DNA of 64,000 nt, taken from the NCBI RefSeq assembly GCF_031081985.1, contig NZ_JARWSK010000001.1, forward strand, positions 372,001-436,000, given 5' to 3'. A program made the translations under genes and the position numbers. Shown here in pieces: positions 26,717 to 35,608 of this stretch (position 1 is the stretch's first letter; the number at the start of each line of letters is the position of its first letter). Origin of the DNA: Komagataeibacter xylinus. Its GTDB lineage: Bacteria; Pseudomonadota; Alphaproteobacteria; Acetobacterales; Acetobacteraceae. Below the pieces are notes generated by a model. The model had not been told where the DNA came from. It ran no database searches and was given only the letters and a program-made list of their open reading frames with translations.

Positions 26717-26734
26717 CTTGCAGGTTGTGCTGCG

Positions 26735-27040
26735 TTACGCGACGCGCAGCGTTACCTTGTGCAGTTCTTTTTCCACCTTCGCATCGGGGTGGCCTGCATG
26801 GAAGGCTTCAGCAGGCAGCAGCTTGAGGTCGGTAATGGTGTCGAGCGGCAGGACACTCCATTCACCCATGGGGGGCACGCGTTTTTCGTGGGCATCCTCG
26901 CCACGGTAGATCAGCACCTGCGGCTTGCCGTCGCGCTCGCCGAGTGCGTGGGGGGAGCCGATGTAGTTCTTGGCATCGAAAGTAAAACCGACAACGGTTT
27001 TCTTGCTGATGGCGTCACGAAGCATGTTTTCAACGGACAT
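26735..27040 (-). CDS. small hypothetical protein, WYL-like fold (tentative)
   Basis: A 101-residue soluble protein. The layout MLRDAISKKTVVGFTFDA, SPHALGERDGKPQVLIYRG, WSVLPLDTITDLKLL resembles a stand-alone WYL-type ligand-sensing domain (R..V.F.Y, EPHALG, F.LDRI..L), but the WYL tripeptide itself is absent. No DNA-binding part is attached. It has its own terminator at 26691-26716 and lies downstream of mntH on the same strand, 142 bases away. Function unknown. Confidence 0.55.
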   Translation of the reverse strand: MSVENMLRDAISKKTVVGFTFDAKNYIGSPHALGERDGKPQVLIYRGEDAHEKRVPPMGEWSVLPLDTITDLKLLPAEAFHAGHPDAKVEKELHKVTLRVA

Positions 27041-27182
27041 GGCTGTTTTCCATTCTGGCAGATATTGACACGTTCCCGCATGTTATAACGGGATGTGAGC
27101 GTTATAGCCTGTCTGGCACGGCACAGAAGAGGCAGGGGCGGTTCATTGTTGCAATACTGCCCTGCACGGGTCCGTGCCGTAT

Positions 27183-28550
27183 TCAGGAAACCGTATCGAA
27201 CAGCAGCTTGAAATTGAGTACGAGGATAACCGCCGTCACGATCCATGACAGGAGGGCCACGGGTCGCGATATGGCAAAAGGACCCATCTTGCGCCGGTCG
27301 GATACGAACATGACCAGTGGCACGACCGCAAAGGGCAGTTGCATGGACAGGACGACCTGGCTGAGCATGAGCAGCCGCCCCACGCCCTGGTCGCCATAAA
27401 GGGCGGTTACCGCCAGCACCGGGGCAATGGCCAGCCCGCGCGTGAGCAGCCGCCGCGCCCAGGGGGGCATATGAAGGCGCAGAAAGCCTTCCATGATGAT
27501 CTGGCCTGCCAGCGTGCCGGTAATGGTGGAGTTGGTGCCCGCCGCCAGTAGCGCCACTGCAAACAGCGTGGACGCAATGCCCAGCCCCAGAATGGGGGAG
27601 AGCAGGCGGTAGGCATCCTCGATCTCGGCCACGTCCTGATGGCCGCTGGTGTGAAAGGCCGCTGCCGCCACGATGAGGATGGCGGCGTTGATGAACAGCG
27701 CCAGCATGAGCGCGATCGTGCTGTCCCATGTAGCCCAGCGGATTGCGTCGCGCCGCCCCGGCTCGGTACGGGGAAAGGCGCGGGTCTGCACGATGGAGGA
27801 ATGCAGGTAGAGGTTATGCGGCATGACCGTCGCCCCGATGATGCCGATGGCGATATAGAGCATCTGGCTGTTGGTCACGATCGTGGTGCGGGGGATGAAC
27901 CCTGCCAGCATGGCGGCGAGCGGCGGGTGGGCTGCAATAACCTGCACCGCAAAGCACAGGGCGATGATGCTGAGCAGCCCGATCACGAAGGCCTCGAGGT
28001 AACGGAAGCCCCGGTTCATGAGAAAGAGCACGATAAAGACATCAAGCACCGATATGACCGCCCCCATGAGCAGGGATAGGCCAAACAGCAGTTGCAGCGC
28101 CACTGCCGTGCCGATGACTTCCGCCAGGTCACATGCCGTGATGGCCAGTTCGCACGCTAGCCACAGCACGATGTTCACGGCAGGGGGAAAGTGATCGCGG
28201 CAGGCCTGCGCCAGATCGCGCCCGGTGGCGATGCCCAGCCGGGCCGAGAGTGATTGCAGCAGCACGGCCATGAAGTTTGACAGTCCGATAACCGCCAGCA
28301 GCGTATAGCCAAACTGTGCGCCGCCCTGCAGGTCTGTGGCCCAGTTGCCGGGGTCCATGTAGCCGACCGAGACCATATAGCCCGGCCCCATGAAGGCCAG
28401 CAGCCGCCGCAGCCATGAGGCCCCGGCCTGCGGCACCTGCACGGAGGCAAACACTTCGGGCAGGCTGTTCTGGTCGGGGCTGGATGTTTTTTCAAACCGC
28501 CAGGCGGTGTGTTGGGTGGAGCGGGGCGGGGCAGGGTGGTCAGGAGGCAT
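27183..28550 (-). CDS. mntH: Nramp-type Mn(II)/metal transporter
   Basis: Proton-coupled uptake of Mn2+ (and Fe2+) across the inner membrane. The 455-residue protein has the eleven-helix Nramp pattern; the key metal-binding motif DPGN is in [17 protein letters not shown] (near residue 64), and the second half-site is [16 protein letters not shown] hydrophilic N-terminal 45 residues precede the first helix. It starts at the ATG at 28550; the AT-rich region upstream suits a metal-regulated promoter, but I find no certain Fur/Mur or MntR box. Manganese import fits with the peroxide defence genes at 34-37 kb. Confidence 0.93.
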   Translation of the reverse strand: MPPDHPAPPRSTQHTAWRFEKTSSPDQNSLPEVFASVQVPQAGASWLRRLLAFMGPGYMVSVGYMDPGNWATDLQGGAQFGYTLLAVIGLSNFMAVLLQSLSARLGIATGRDLAQACRDHFPPAVNIVLWLACELAITACDLAEVIGTAVALQLLFGLSLLMGAVISVLDVFIVLFLMNRGFRYLEAFVIGLLSIIALCFAVQVIAAHPPLAAMLAGFIPRTTIVTNSQMLYIAIGIIGATVMPHNLYLHSSIVQTRAFPRTEPGRRDAIRWATWDSTIALMLALFINAAILIVAAAAFHTSGHQDVAEIEDAYRLLSPILGLGIASTLFAVALLAAGTNSTITGTLAGQIIMEGFLRLHMPPWARRLLTRGLAIAPVLAVTALYGDQGVGRLLMLSQVVLSMQLPFAVVPLVMFVSDRRKMGPFAISRPVALLSWIVTAVILVLNFKLLFDTVS

Positions 28551-28754
28551 GGAGTGAGCTAATCGTATCCGCTCACAATATGCAATACGCTATATTAAAT
28601 AGCACAAGAAAATATTATCAGGCTATGGTATGTTTAGGGGCAGGCGATACATCCCTTGTAAAACATGGTTTTTTCTGCCTTGGCGCAGAATGAAAATCCT
28701 GCAAGGATTATATTCGGCTGAATATTGTAAATATATTTTATAGAGAGACAGAAT

Positions 28755-29162
28755 ATGAAAAAATAAATAGAAATTTTTTATCAGGAAATTAGGTCACGCA
28801 CTGGTCGAGGCGGTCGGGGACGCATCAAAAAAGACGCTTTTGTATGTAGAAGGCGATGAAGGATATATTTCTGATGCCATTTACTTCCTCAATGATCATG
28901 GCACGATCGAATTGAGAATGTGCTCTGACGCATTGGAGGATTTACTGTCTGATTTCTGGTATGAATGCAAAAATAACGATACGCAAAATGTATGGAGAAT
29001 AATTCTATATAAAATAGAAAATAAAAAGATAAAGTTAGAATTCAGATAACGGATGAAGTCAATATTTATGAATATAATACTTATCGTCGCGATGCAGTAA
29101 AAGATTTTTTTGGGAAATCGGACGTCGATTATTCGTATATTTTACAACAAATGGAAAAATGA
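28755..29162 (+). pseudogene. decayed YezG/DUF600-like immunity gene
   Basis: Read through its lesions, this AT-rich stretch encodes about 134 residues of a YezG-type (DUF600) antitoxin: ATG 28755, MKK, then IEIFYQEI / GHALVEAVGDASKKTLLYVE, then ISDAIYFLNDHGTIEL, and finally DEVNIYEYNTYRRDAVKDFF to a TGA at 29160-29162. Lesions: a TAA at codon 4 (28764-28766), one extra base near 28791, and another frame change near 29050. Only 28840-29049 remains open. GC content is far below the genome, so it was probably acquired. No toxin gene is adjacent. Confidence 0.7.
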
Positions 29163-29324
29163 CAGCCATTAAGCGCATGTGGGGAGGTAAGCCCCAATCA
29201 TGCTGATGAAGAAACCGGCCGTAGCAGGTCTTACGTAATGCGCGTATATTTCAAAAAATAGCTGTATTTGCGATTATTCTGTAATCAACACTTAGGGTGC
29301 TGCCAGCCTGTACGGCTAGGCATC

Positions 29325-29364
29325 CATATGGCCACGGGGCATGGGTCTGCCGCGTGGCCATATG
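29325..29364. repeat. 12-bp perfect inverted repeat
   Basis: Arms CATATGGCCACG (29325-29336) and CGTGGCCATATG (29353-29364) with a 16-base loop. It lies just after the stop of the minus-strand RcnB-like gene, but no T tract follows on either strand, so it is either an unusual terminator or a protein-binding site. Confidence 0.5.
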
Positions 29365-29377
29365 CGTTCTGTTGCTT

Positions 29378-29857
29378 TTAGCGCATGCCACTGCCAAGCG
29401 TGGCGCTGACCACGCCCGCGATCACGCCGGTGGTGACAGCAGTCAGCAGGTACTGGTTGCCATAGCGCATCCACTGGTAGCCTGAAGGCGGGGCGGAAAG
29501 GCCACGGTGGCTCTGCCAGTCATTGACAATCCAGCGGCTGTTGCGCGGGCCATCATAACGCTCACCCTGATGCCACACGCGGTTCATGTCCGGGTTATTG
29601 TCATGCCAGCCGCCATCACGGTTGCCGCCGGGGCCTGCCATGCGGTGGTCGGGACCACCATGCGGGGCAGGGCGGGGCGCGGGGCCGCGATGATCGGGGC
29701 CTGCACGGTGTTCTTCATGCGGGCCTTCATGGCCAGCGGAGCCACCCATGCCGCCCGGACCGGGTGCCTGCGGCCCCCCAAAAGGCTGGGCCTGGGCAGA
29801 TGTGGCAAAGCCCAGCAGGCATGCTGCGCCAAGCGCCAGAAAAGAGTGTTTTTTCAT
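29378..29857 (-). CDS. RcnB-like periplasmic protein
   Basis: A 159-residue protein with a signal peptide (residues 1-23, ending AQAQ). A low-complexity Gly/Pro/His-rich middle (HEGPHEEHRAGPDHRGP) could bind metal. The C-terminal 60 residues are the RcnB domain: VWHQGERYDGPRNSRWIVND, GLSAPPSGYQWMRYGNQYLL, then a hydrophobic end (AVTTGVIAGVVSATLG). In E. coli RcnB is a periplasmic protein linked to nickel/cobalt efflux; many relatives have unknown roles, and no efflux pump gene is adjacent here. Confidence 0.82.
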   Translation of the reverse strand: MKKHSFLALGAACLLGFATSAQAQPFGGPQAPGPGGMGGSAGHEGPHEEHRAGPDHRGPAPRPAPHGGPDHRMAGPGGNRDGGWHDNNPDMNRVWHQGERYDGPRNSRWIVNDWQSHRGLSAPPSGYQWMRYGNQYLLTAVTTGVIAGVVSATLGSGMR

Positions 29858-30164
29858 TATGTTTACAGGCCTGATCCTGAGTGTTGGGTCAACCCTGATC
29901 CTGCGCAGTGCAGGCAGGGTTGAAAACGATTATGATTGCCGCATGGTCATGCTGCCATGCCGTCTGCTGCCCCGTGCAGCGTCATGCGGACATCACGGCA
30001 GGCGAGAGGAACAAGGTATCAGCATTATTCACTCAATCCGTTGCCATTGCGCTAATATATACAGGTATATTCATATCTGAAATATGGCAATTTCAATAAT
30101 TTTCGTAATAAGACGTGTCTGCTGTTATCATACGTGAATAAAATGGCACCCGTGCAATATCTTT
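29858..30164. other. intergenic region, no gene seen
   Basis: About 307 bases upstream of the RcnB-like gene and downstream of the acyl-CoA-dehydrogenase-like gene. The right end (30040-30110) is AT-rich. I see no ORF with a ribosome site or strong hairpin. Confidence 0.35.
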
Positions 30165-31325
30165 TTATCGCCCCGTGTCGAGCGCGATCCGCCCAGCGGC
30201 GGCCAGCGCCACATCGGCCTGCGGGGTATGAATACGCGCGCAGAGCACATTGCGGTAATGCCGCTCGAGCGGGTTATCCTGGCTCAGCCCCGGATTGCCA
30301 ATGGCGGCAAGGCCGAGTTCAACCGACTTTATGGCGTTTTCCGTGACCACGTACTTGGCCAGATTGGCCTCATGCGCGGGGTAGTTGCCGCTTTCGGCTC
30401 TGGTCAGCGCGGTTTCAATCAGGCTTTCATTGACCATCAGCAGGGCATCGATCTCGCCCAGCAGGGTCTGGAAACGCGGCAGCGTGGCCAGCGGCTTGCC
30501 CAGCGCGGTTGGCACGCGCTCATGCAGGAACGTAATCAGCCAGTCACGTGCTGCGCGGGCCACGCCATCATACAGGCTGGCAATGGCCAGTACATGCCCA
30601 AGCACCAGCGAGCCGTCGCGGTTGTGCCATTCTTCAGGCGCGCGCAGGTCCACCAGCGCCGTGTCGGGCAGTTCCACGTTATCGAACACGACCGTATGGC
30701 TGCCGGTAGCGCGCATGCCCATCTGGTTCCAACTGCGCTCTATGCTCACGCCGGGCAGGTTCAGGTCCACGAGCACCTGCCCCACGCGTGGCTCCGGCTC
30801 ATCGGTCGCAGCCCAGACCGTGCCCCAGCGCAGGGCGGTGGACCCGGTGGAATAGATCTTACGCCCGTTCAGCTGGGGTTTGCCATCAACCCAGGTAATG
30901 CGCGTGCCGGGCAGCCCCCCGCGTGAGGGCGTGCCCAGTTCAGGCTCGACCCGCAATGCATTGATCAGCGCGCCCTCGCGCAGGGCGGTCTCGATCACCT
31001 GCCTGCGCGCGGCCTGAGGCCAGTTGGTGGCCTTGGCAATGACGGCATGCTGCAGGTAATGCATGCCAACAATCAGTGCCGTAGTGGGGTCGCCTTTCGC
31101 CAGCGTGCCAATCACCTCGACAATCTGCCGCAGGCCGCCCCCCTGTCCGCCATCGGCGCGGGCTATGGTCAGGTCCAGCAGGCCCGCGTCGCGCACGTCA
31201 TCAAGGTTGTCGGTTGCAATCTCCCCCGACCGGTCATAAGCCGCCGCGCGCTGCGCAAAACGGGTTGCCATGTCCGTCAGGGTGGCTTTGCTCCATGCCG
31301 GGGTGGGGGCGGTTGTTGCGTTCAT
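30165..31325 (-). CDS. acyl-CoA dehydrogenase family flavoprotein (SfnB/DszC-like)
   Basis: A 386-residue soluble protein with the three-part acyl-CoA dehydrogenase fold: an N-terminal helical domain (RFAQRAAAYDRSGEIATDNL), a middle beta domain (KIYSTGSTALRWGTVWAA, SWNQMGMRATGSHTVVFDNV) and a C-terminal helical domain ending NPLERHYRNVLCARIHTPQA. That ending is typical of the SfnB/DszC branch, FMNH2-dependent monooxygenases acting on sulfur or nitrogen compounds, rather than true fatty-acid enzymes. No flavin reductase is next to it. A cluster of palindromes (31474-31522) lies upstream. Confidence 0.78.
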   Translation of the reverse strand: MNATTAPTPAWSKATLTDMATRFAQRAAAYDRSGEIATDNLDDVRDAGLLDLTIARADGGQGGGLRQIVEVIGTLAKGDPTTALIVGMHYLQHAVIAKATNWPQAARRQVIETALREGALINALRVEPELGTPSRGGLPGTRITWVDGKPQLNGRKIYSTGSTALRWGTVWAATDEPEPRVGQVLVDLNLPGVSIERSWNQMGMRATGSHTVVFDNVELPDTALVDLRAPEEWHNRDGSLVLGHVLAIASLYDGVARAARDWLITFLHERVPTALGKPLATLPRFQTLLGEIDALLMVNESLIETALTRAESGNYPAHEANLAKYVVTENAIKSVELGLAAIGNPGLSQDNPLERHYRNVLCARIHTPQADVALAAAGRIALDTGR

Positions 31326-31802
31326 GGATCACCTGTTTCCTTGCTACGGCTGTTCATGCCTGCGTGTGGGTGAAAGCACGCAGATGGTACCAAATGCCCC
31401 CTTTGGCGGGGAGAAGAAGCCTGGCGTGACAAGCGCCATATCTCGTGCCTGAACAGATACGGCAGAATTATAACACTATCAATAGTGATTTTATGGTTTC
31501 ACCATAATTAATGGTTCCATAAGGAGTGCCGTTTCGGCCCGGTCGGGCTGAAATCATAAAAGTATGCGGGCAGGCCGGGGGCTGCAAAGCGGAAAAAAAG
31601 ATTATACGCCCAAACGACAACAGCCCGAAAACGCTTATGTTCCGGTCACTTTTCCGCCTGCCGGGTCATCAGGGCCGCAGCGCGGCAGGCTGCGGGTCTG
31701 TTGTTTTTACGATATGACAAGGCAAGTAAAAAAATATCCGTTGCGCGCATATTGTCCTGCCGATAGGGCAGGGCGCGTGTTATACAGTGCTGCATTTATT
31801 TT
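31326..31802. other. 477-base divergent intergenic region
   Basis: Separates the minus-strand flavoprotein gene from the plus-strand CorC/HlyC gene. Apart from the palindrome cluster at 31474-31522 I see no gene; short frames here lack ribosome sites and family resemblance. Confidence 0.4.
31474..31522. promoter_or_regulatory. cluster of three short palindromes, candidate operator
   Basis: CACTAT-CA-ATAGTG (31474-31487), TTATGG-TTTCA-CCATAA (31491-31507) and ATGG-TT-CCAT (about 31511-31520) stand almost end to end, about 150 bases upstream of the flavoprotein start. The second and third share the half site TATGG. Such spacing suggests cooperative binding of a dimeric regulator; no regulator gene is adjacent. 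Confidence 0.45.
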
Positions 31803-33152
31803 GTGGGTGTTCTGGTGGTCCTGTTTTTTTCTGGCCTGATTGCGCTTGTGCTTCTGGTCGCGCTCAATATATTTATTTCGCTATCGGAAATATCATTTGC
31901 TGCCGCCCGTGATGCCCGCCTGCGTTCCCGCGCCGAGGCAGGGGACGAGCGGGCTGTCGCCTTCCTGAAATTGCGGCGCAACAGCGGGCAGGTCATGACC
32001 GTGTTGCAGATATGCCTCAACGGCGTGGGCGTGCTTGGCGGCATGATCAGTTCGCAAATGCTCTCGCCCTCGCTCACGCATGGCTTTACGCAGTGGGGCC
32101 TGAGCGAGGCCACGGCCGGGACGCTGGCCTCCGTGCTGGGGTTCATGCTTGTCACCGGCCTGTTCGTGCTGTTTGCCGATCTGCTGCCCAAACGCATCGC
32201 CATGAACGCGCCCGACAAGATCGCGCTGGCCGTGGGGTGGTTTCCCGCCCTGGCCTTGCGGCTGCTCTTTCCCATCGTGTGGGTGTTTTCCAAGGTGTCG
32301 GATGCAATCCTGCGCGCGCTGCGCATTCCCGCGGCCTCGGCGGTGGAACCGGTCACGCCCGAAGACCTGCGGGCCATCCTGGCTGCCGGCACCGCCTCGG
32401 GCGTGCTGCTTGAGCAGGAGCACCAGATGATCCAGAACGTGCTGGGGTTGCAGGACCGCTCCATCACCTCCGCCATGACCCCGCGTGACGAGATCGTGTT
32501 CCTCGACCTGCAGGAAACCACCGAGATGCAGAAGGTCAAGGTACGCGCCAAGCCTTATTCCCGCTATCCTTTATGCAATGGCGGGCTGGACAACGTGGTG
32601 GGCTCCATCCGGGCGGAAGACGTGCTGGCCGCCGTGGTGGACCGCGACCCCGCCAGCCCGCTGCCGCCCGTGCGCAAGGGTGACCCTTCGGCCGGGAGCC
32701 CGATCTTTCAGGTGCGCCGCGACGTGCTCTCGGTGCCCGAAACCATCAACCTGTGGGACACGCTGGCCCAGTTCGACATCCACGGCGTGGGTTTTGCGCT
32801 GGTGGTGAATGAATACGGGCTGGTAGTGGGGCTGATCACCTTCAAGGACATCATGGGGGCGCTGATGGGGGGCGTGGCCAACCCGTTCGAGGAGCAGTTG
32901 ATCGTGCGGCGCGATACCAATTCGTGGCTGATTGATGGCGCGGCCTCGATCGGGGATGTGCGGCGTGAACTCGACGCCAGCGACCTTGATGAAGCAGGGC
33001 CGTTCGATACGATCGGCGGCTTCATCATGCACCGCCTGCGGCGCATGGCGCGCAAGGCGGACCGGGTCGAGACGATGGGCTTCCGCTTTGAAGTGGTGGA
33101 CGTGGAAGGCTTTCGCATCAACCAGCTTCTCGTAACCCGCCTGAACGGGTAG
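31803..33152 (+). CDS. CorC/HlyC-type CNNM-CBS membrane protein
   Basis: A 449-residue protein: an N-terminal CNNM (DUF21) domain with four membrane helices (residues 1-150, including NIFISLSEISFAAARDARLR), a CBS pair (PRDEIVFLDLQETT, then FALVVNEYGLVVGLITFKDI) and a C-terminal CorC_HlyC domain (GGFIMHRLRRMARKADRVET). Relatives are linked to Mg2+/Co2+ export or resistance and sometimes annotated as hemolysins; direct hemolysis is doubtful. Start is a GTG at 31803; no good ribosome site is visible, but a stop lies in frame just upstream, and the hydrophobic segment begins at once. Confidence 0.85.
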   Translation: MGVLVVLFFSGLIALVLLVALNIFISLSEISFAAARDARLRSRAEAGDERAVAFLKLRRNSGQVMTVLQICLNGVGVLGGMISSQMLSPSLTHGFTQWGLSEATAGTLASVLGFMLVTGLFVLFADLLPKRIAMNAPDKIALAVGWFPALALRLLFPIVWVFSKVSDAILRALRIPAASAVEPVTPEDLRAILAAGTASGVLLEQEHQMIQNVLGLQDRSITSAMTPRDEIVFLDLQETTEMQKVKVRAKPYSRYPLCNGGLDNVVGSIRAEDVLAAVVDRDPASPLPPVRKGDPSAGSPIFQVRRDVLSVPETINLWDTLAQFDIHGVGFALVVNEYGLVVGLITFKDIMGALMGGVANPFEEQLIVRRDTNSWLIDGAASIGDVRRELDASDLDEAGPFDTIGGFIMHRLRRMARKADRVETMGFRFEVVDVEGFRINQLLVTRLNG

Positions 33153-33170
33153 CGGGCCTGCCCGCAGGCG

Positions 33171-33668
33171 TCAGTTATCTTTCTGGAGCATGGTGATGGA
33201 CTGATACTCCAGCACCGGACCGTCGTGAGGGGTTGATTTTATCTTGCCCGTCAGCGTGACCGACTGCCCCAGATAAGACGTGAACTCGCCGATTGAATTC
33301 TTCGGGTCATGTTCCGTGATCGGGAGGAACGTCGTAGGCGTTACGTTGCTGTCGTCAATGAAGTCGCCTTCTCCCGTGTTTTCAACTTCCTTGAGCCGGT
33401 AAGGCGTATCCGTTTTCAATACGGCGTATTTATAGTAAGAACCTGAGTGTTTGTCCCTGGTTTCAACAAACTCTATTGTGCCCTTGAGCGTAATATCGGC
33501 TCCGTCATCTACAGTAGTCGTGTAGTTTGGTGCGGAGTATTTAATAACCAGACTGGTGTCATTATCAGTGCCCGCATGGCTCGGGCTTGAAAAACCACAG
33601 AGAACGCAAGCAGGAATGATGAATGACGATGTGAAGATATTAGCCCATGAGACAACAGTGCGGCGCAT
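33171..33668 (-). CDS. secreted beta-rich hypothetical protein
   Basis: Starting at the ATG at 33668 (GGAAC upstream) gives 165 residues with a signal peptide ending SHAG near residue 32. The mature part looks like an OB-fold or similar beta barrel (DDGADITLKGTIEFVETRD, LGQSVTLTGKIKSTPHDGPV). GC content is lower and codons are less biased than in the neighbours, which hints at later acquisition. No family recognised. It converges on the CorC gene; a GCGGGC-CT-GCCCGC hairpin at 33152-33165 separates them. Confidence 0.55.
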   Translation of the reverse strand: MRRTVVSWANIFTSSFIIPACVLCGFSSPSHAGTDNDTSLVIKYSAPNYTTTVDDGADITLKGTIEFVETRDKHSGSYYKYAVLKTDTPYRLKEVENTGEGDFIDDSNVTPTTFLPITEHDPKNSIGEFTSYLGQSVTLTGKIKSTPHDGPVLEYQSITMLQKDN

Positions 33669-33837
33669 ATCAGGTTCCGGGCTTGTGTTGAAAGGAAGGG
33701 GCGAACCGAACACCGGCAGACGGCGCTCATCCACGTGGCAAAGCCTACTCTAAACGGAATTCCCTGATTGTCCAACGCGCTGGCGCCAAAGCCATGCGGC
33801 CTTTACTGCGCCTGTAGCCTGTCCCTGCATGGCCCCA

Positions 33838-34818
33838 TCAGTCCTTCTGCGGCATGTCAGGCTCGGGGGGCTGGCAAGTTCTGGCGGGGAAATGCGGCAG
33901 CGGGGTACAGCCTTCGGGCGTGTTGTTGCGCAGGCATGTGGCGAAGTCGGCAAAGGCGGCCCCGCGCGGGTCGGATGCGCGCCAGACCAGCCCGATCGTG
34001 CGGCTTGCGGCGGGAATGGGCTGGACCGTGATCAGCCCTTCCCACTCGCCACGGTTGCGTAGGGCAAGGCGGGGAATGAGCGAATAGCCTTCGCCCGCGC
34101 CAATCATGTGCCACAACATCTCAAGGCTCGCGGCCAGGCGCTCGGGCTCGTGGCTTGTTGATGACATGCCGCACAGGGCGAGTGCCTGGTCGCGCAGGCA
34201 ATGCCCGTCTTCCAGCAAAAGCAGGTCCGGCCCCTTCAGGTCGGGCATGGTCAGGTTTTTGCGCTCGGCCAAGGCATGCTCGGCGGGGAAGGCGGCGAGG
34301 AACGGCTCGCTGAACAGCGGCACGCTGTGAAAGCCCTCGCCGCTGACCGGCAGGGCCCCAAGCACGATATCGAGTTCATCATGGCGCAGCATGCGCAGCA
34401 TGATGTCGGTCAGGCTGTCGGTCAGGCGCAGTTGCAACTGCGGGTAGTTGCGGCGCAGCAGCGGCAGCAGGTTGGGCACGTAATAGGGGCCAAGCGTTGC
34501 AATCACGCCAATGCGCAGCAGCCCTTCAAGCGGGCCGGTGCGCACGCGCGCGGCCTCGATCATGGCGCGGGCCGCTGCCAGCACCTCGCGCCCCATGCCG
34601 ATCAGCCGCGCGCCATCGGGCGTGGGGGCGACGTGGCGGCGTGAGCGTTCGAACAGGACCACGCCCAGCAGGGCCTCGAGCTTGCGCACTTGCTCCGACA
34701 GGCCGCCCTGGCTCACGCCGCACCGCTCGGCAGCGCGTGAAAAGTTGCGCAGGTCGTCCACCGCCACAACATATTCGATATCACGCAGGGAGAGGCCGGA
34801 GAGAGGAATGTAGGTCAT
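33838..34818 (-). CDS. oxyR: hydrogen-peroxide sensing LysR regulator OxyR
   Basis: A 326-residue LysR protein: a winged helix-turn-helix (DLRNFSRAAERCGVSQGGLS, residues 22-41), then a ligand domain holding the redox switch LLLEDGHCLRDQALALC. The two Cys are nine residues apart, exactly as in OxyR, where peroxide oxidation forms the activating disulfide. It is divergent from ahpC-ahpF, the classic OxyR target, and a half site ATAG-N7-CTAT lies five bases before its start. The last 20 residues are Pro-rich and extend beyond E. coli OxyR (305 residues). Confidence 0.93.
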   Translation of the reverse strand: MTYIPLSGLSLRDIEYVVAVDDLRNFSRAAERCGVSQGGLSEQVRKLEALLGVVLFERSRRHVAPTPDGARLIGMGREVLAAARAMIEAARVRTGPLEGLLRIGVIATLGPYYVPNLLPLLRRNYPQLQLRLTDSLTDIMLRMLRHDELDIVLGALPVSGEGFHSVPLFSEPFLAAFPAEHALAERKNLTMPDLKGPDLLLLEDGHCLRDQALALCGMSSTSHEPERLAASLEMLWHMIGAGEGYSLIPRLALRNRGEWEGLITVQPIPAASRTIGLVWRASDPRGAAFADFATCLRNNTPEGCTPLPHFPARTCQPPEPDMPQKD

Positions 34819-34822
34819 GCGT

Positions 34823-34837
34823 ATAGATAGAACCTAT
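34823..34837. promoter_or_regulatory. OxyR half site, ATAG-N7-CTAT
   Basis: ATAG (34823-34826), seven bases, CTAT (34834-34837) match half of the OxyR consensus (ATAG-N7-CTAT repeated with N7 spacing). The second half (around 34845-34870) is degenerate, though CCTATC occurs at 34863-34868. It lies between oxyR and ahpC and can serve autoregulation and ahpC activation. Confidence 0.6.
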
Positions 34838-34960
34838 TTTGACCCATTTGTAAAAAGGTTTTTCCTATCACAGACATTGACAGAAACTGTTTCTGCGCAT
34901 TTCGTGGGCGTGGGATAAGACCCCGTCGATAACTGACACGCGAAACCAAGGAGCATTCCA

Positions 34961-35524
34961 ATGGCACGCATCAATGACTCGCTGAAACCGTTTACGACCG
35001 ACGCTTTCCATAACGGCCAGTTCATCAAGGTGACCGATGCCGACGTGAAGGGCAAATGGTCCGTCTTCTTCTTCTATCCGGCGGATTTCACCTTCGTCTG
35101 CCCGACGGAACTCGAGGACCTCGCTGATAATTACGCCGCCTTCCAGAAGCTGGGCGTGGAAATCTACTCGGTCTCGACCGACAAGCATTTCACCCACAAG
35201 GCATGGCATGACACGTCGCCCGCCATCAGCAAGATCAAGTATGTCATGCTCGGCGACCCGACGGGCCATATCGCACGTAATTTTGATGTGTATATCGAGG
35301 AAGCGGGCGTGGCCGATCGCGGCGCGTTCCTGCTCGATCCCGAAGGCAAGATCCAGTACATCGAGATCACGGCAGGCAGCGTTGGCCGCAGCGCCACCGA
35401 ACTGCTCTCCAAGATCGAGGCGGCTCAGTATGTCGCCTCCCATCCCGGTGAAGTCTGCCCCGCGAAGTGGAAGGAAGGCAGTGCTACGCTGACCCCCTCG
35501 CTCGACCTCGTAGGCAAGATCTGA
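34961..35524 (+). CDS. ahpC: alkyl hydroperoxide peroxidase subunit
   Basis: A typical 2-Cys peroxiredoxin of 187 residues that reduces H2O2 and organic peroxides. The peroxidatic Cys is in [17 protein letters not shown] (residue about 47), the resolving Cys in [11 protein letters not shown] near the C-terminus; [18 protein letters not shown] is the family signature. AAGGAG precedes the start. AhpF is encoded 84 bases downstream and OxyR divergently, so the unit is peroxide-inducible by known precedent. Confidence 0.97.
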   Translation: MARINDSLKPFTTDAFHNGQFIKVTDADVKGKWSVFFFYPADFTFVCPTELEDLADNYAAFQKLGVEIYSVSTDKHFTHKAWHDTSPAISKIKYVMLGDPTGHIARNFDVYIEEAGVADRGAFLLDPEGKIQYIEITAGSVGRSATELLSKIEAAQYVASHPGEVCPAKWKEGSATLTPSLDLVGKI

Positions 35525-35608
35525 TCCCGGCCTCTGGCCCGGCCCCGCGCAGGCGTGGACCGGGCCAGAACCCCGCACACCCTGCCTGAAAAAGTGGAGA
35601 GACGTGCC

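Noticed and set aside
28551-28754. Fur/Mur or MntR box upstream of mntH
   Set aside because: The region is AT-rich and has loose similarity to such boxes, but no clear palindrome matching a known consensus.
28840-29049. A 69-residue intact small gene
   Set aside because: It starts at a TTG without ribosome site, and its reading frame continues both ways into the same immunity protein in other frames, so it is a fragment of the pseudogene at 28755-29162.
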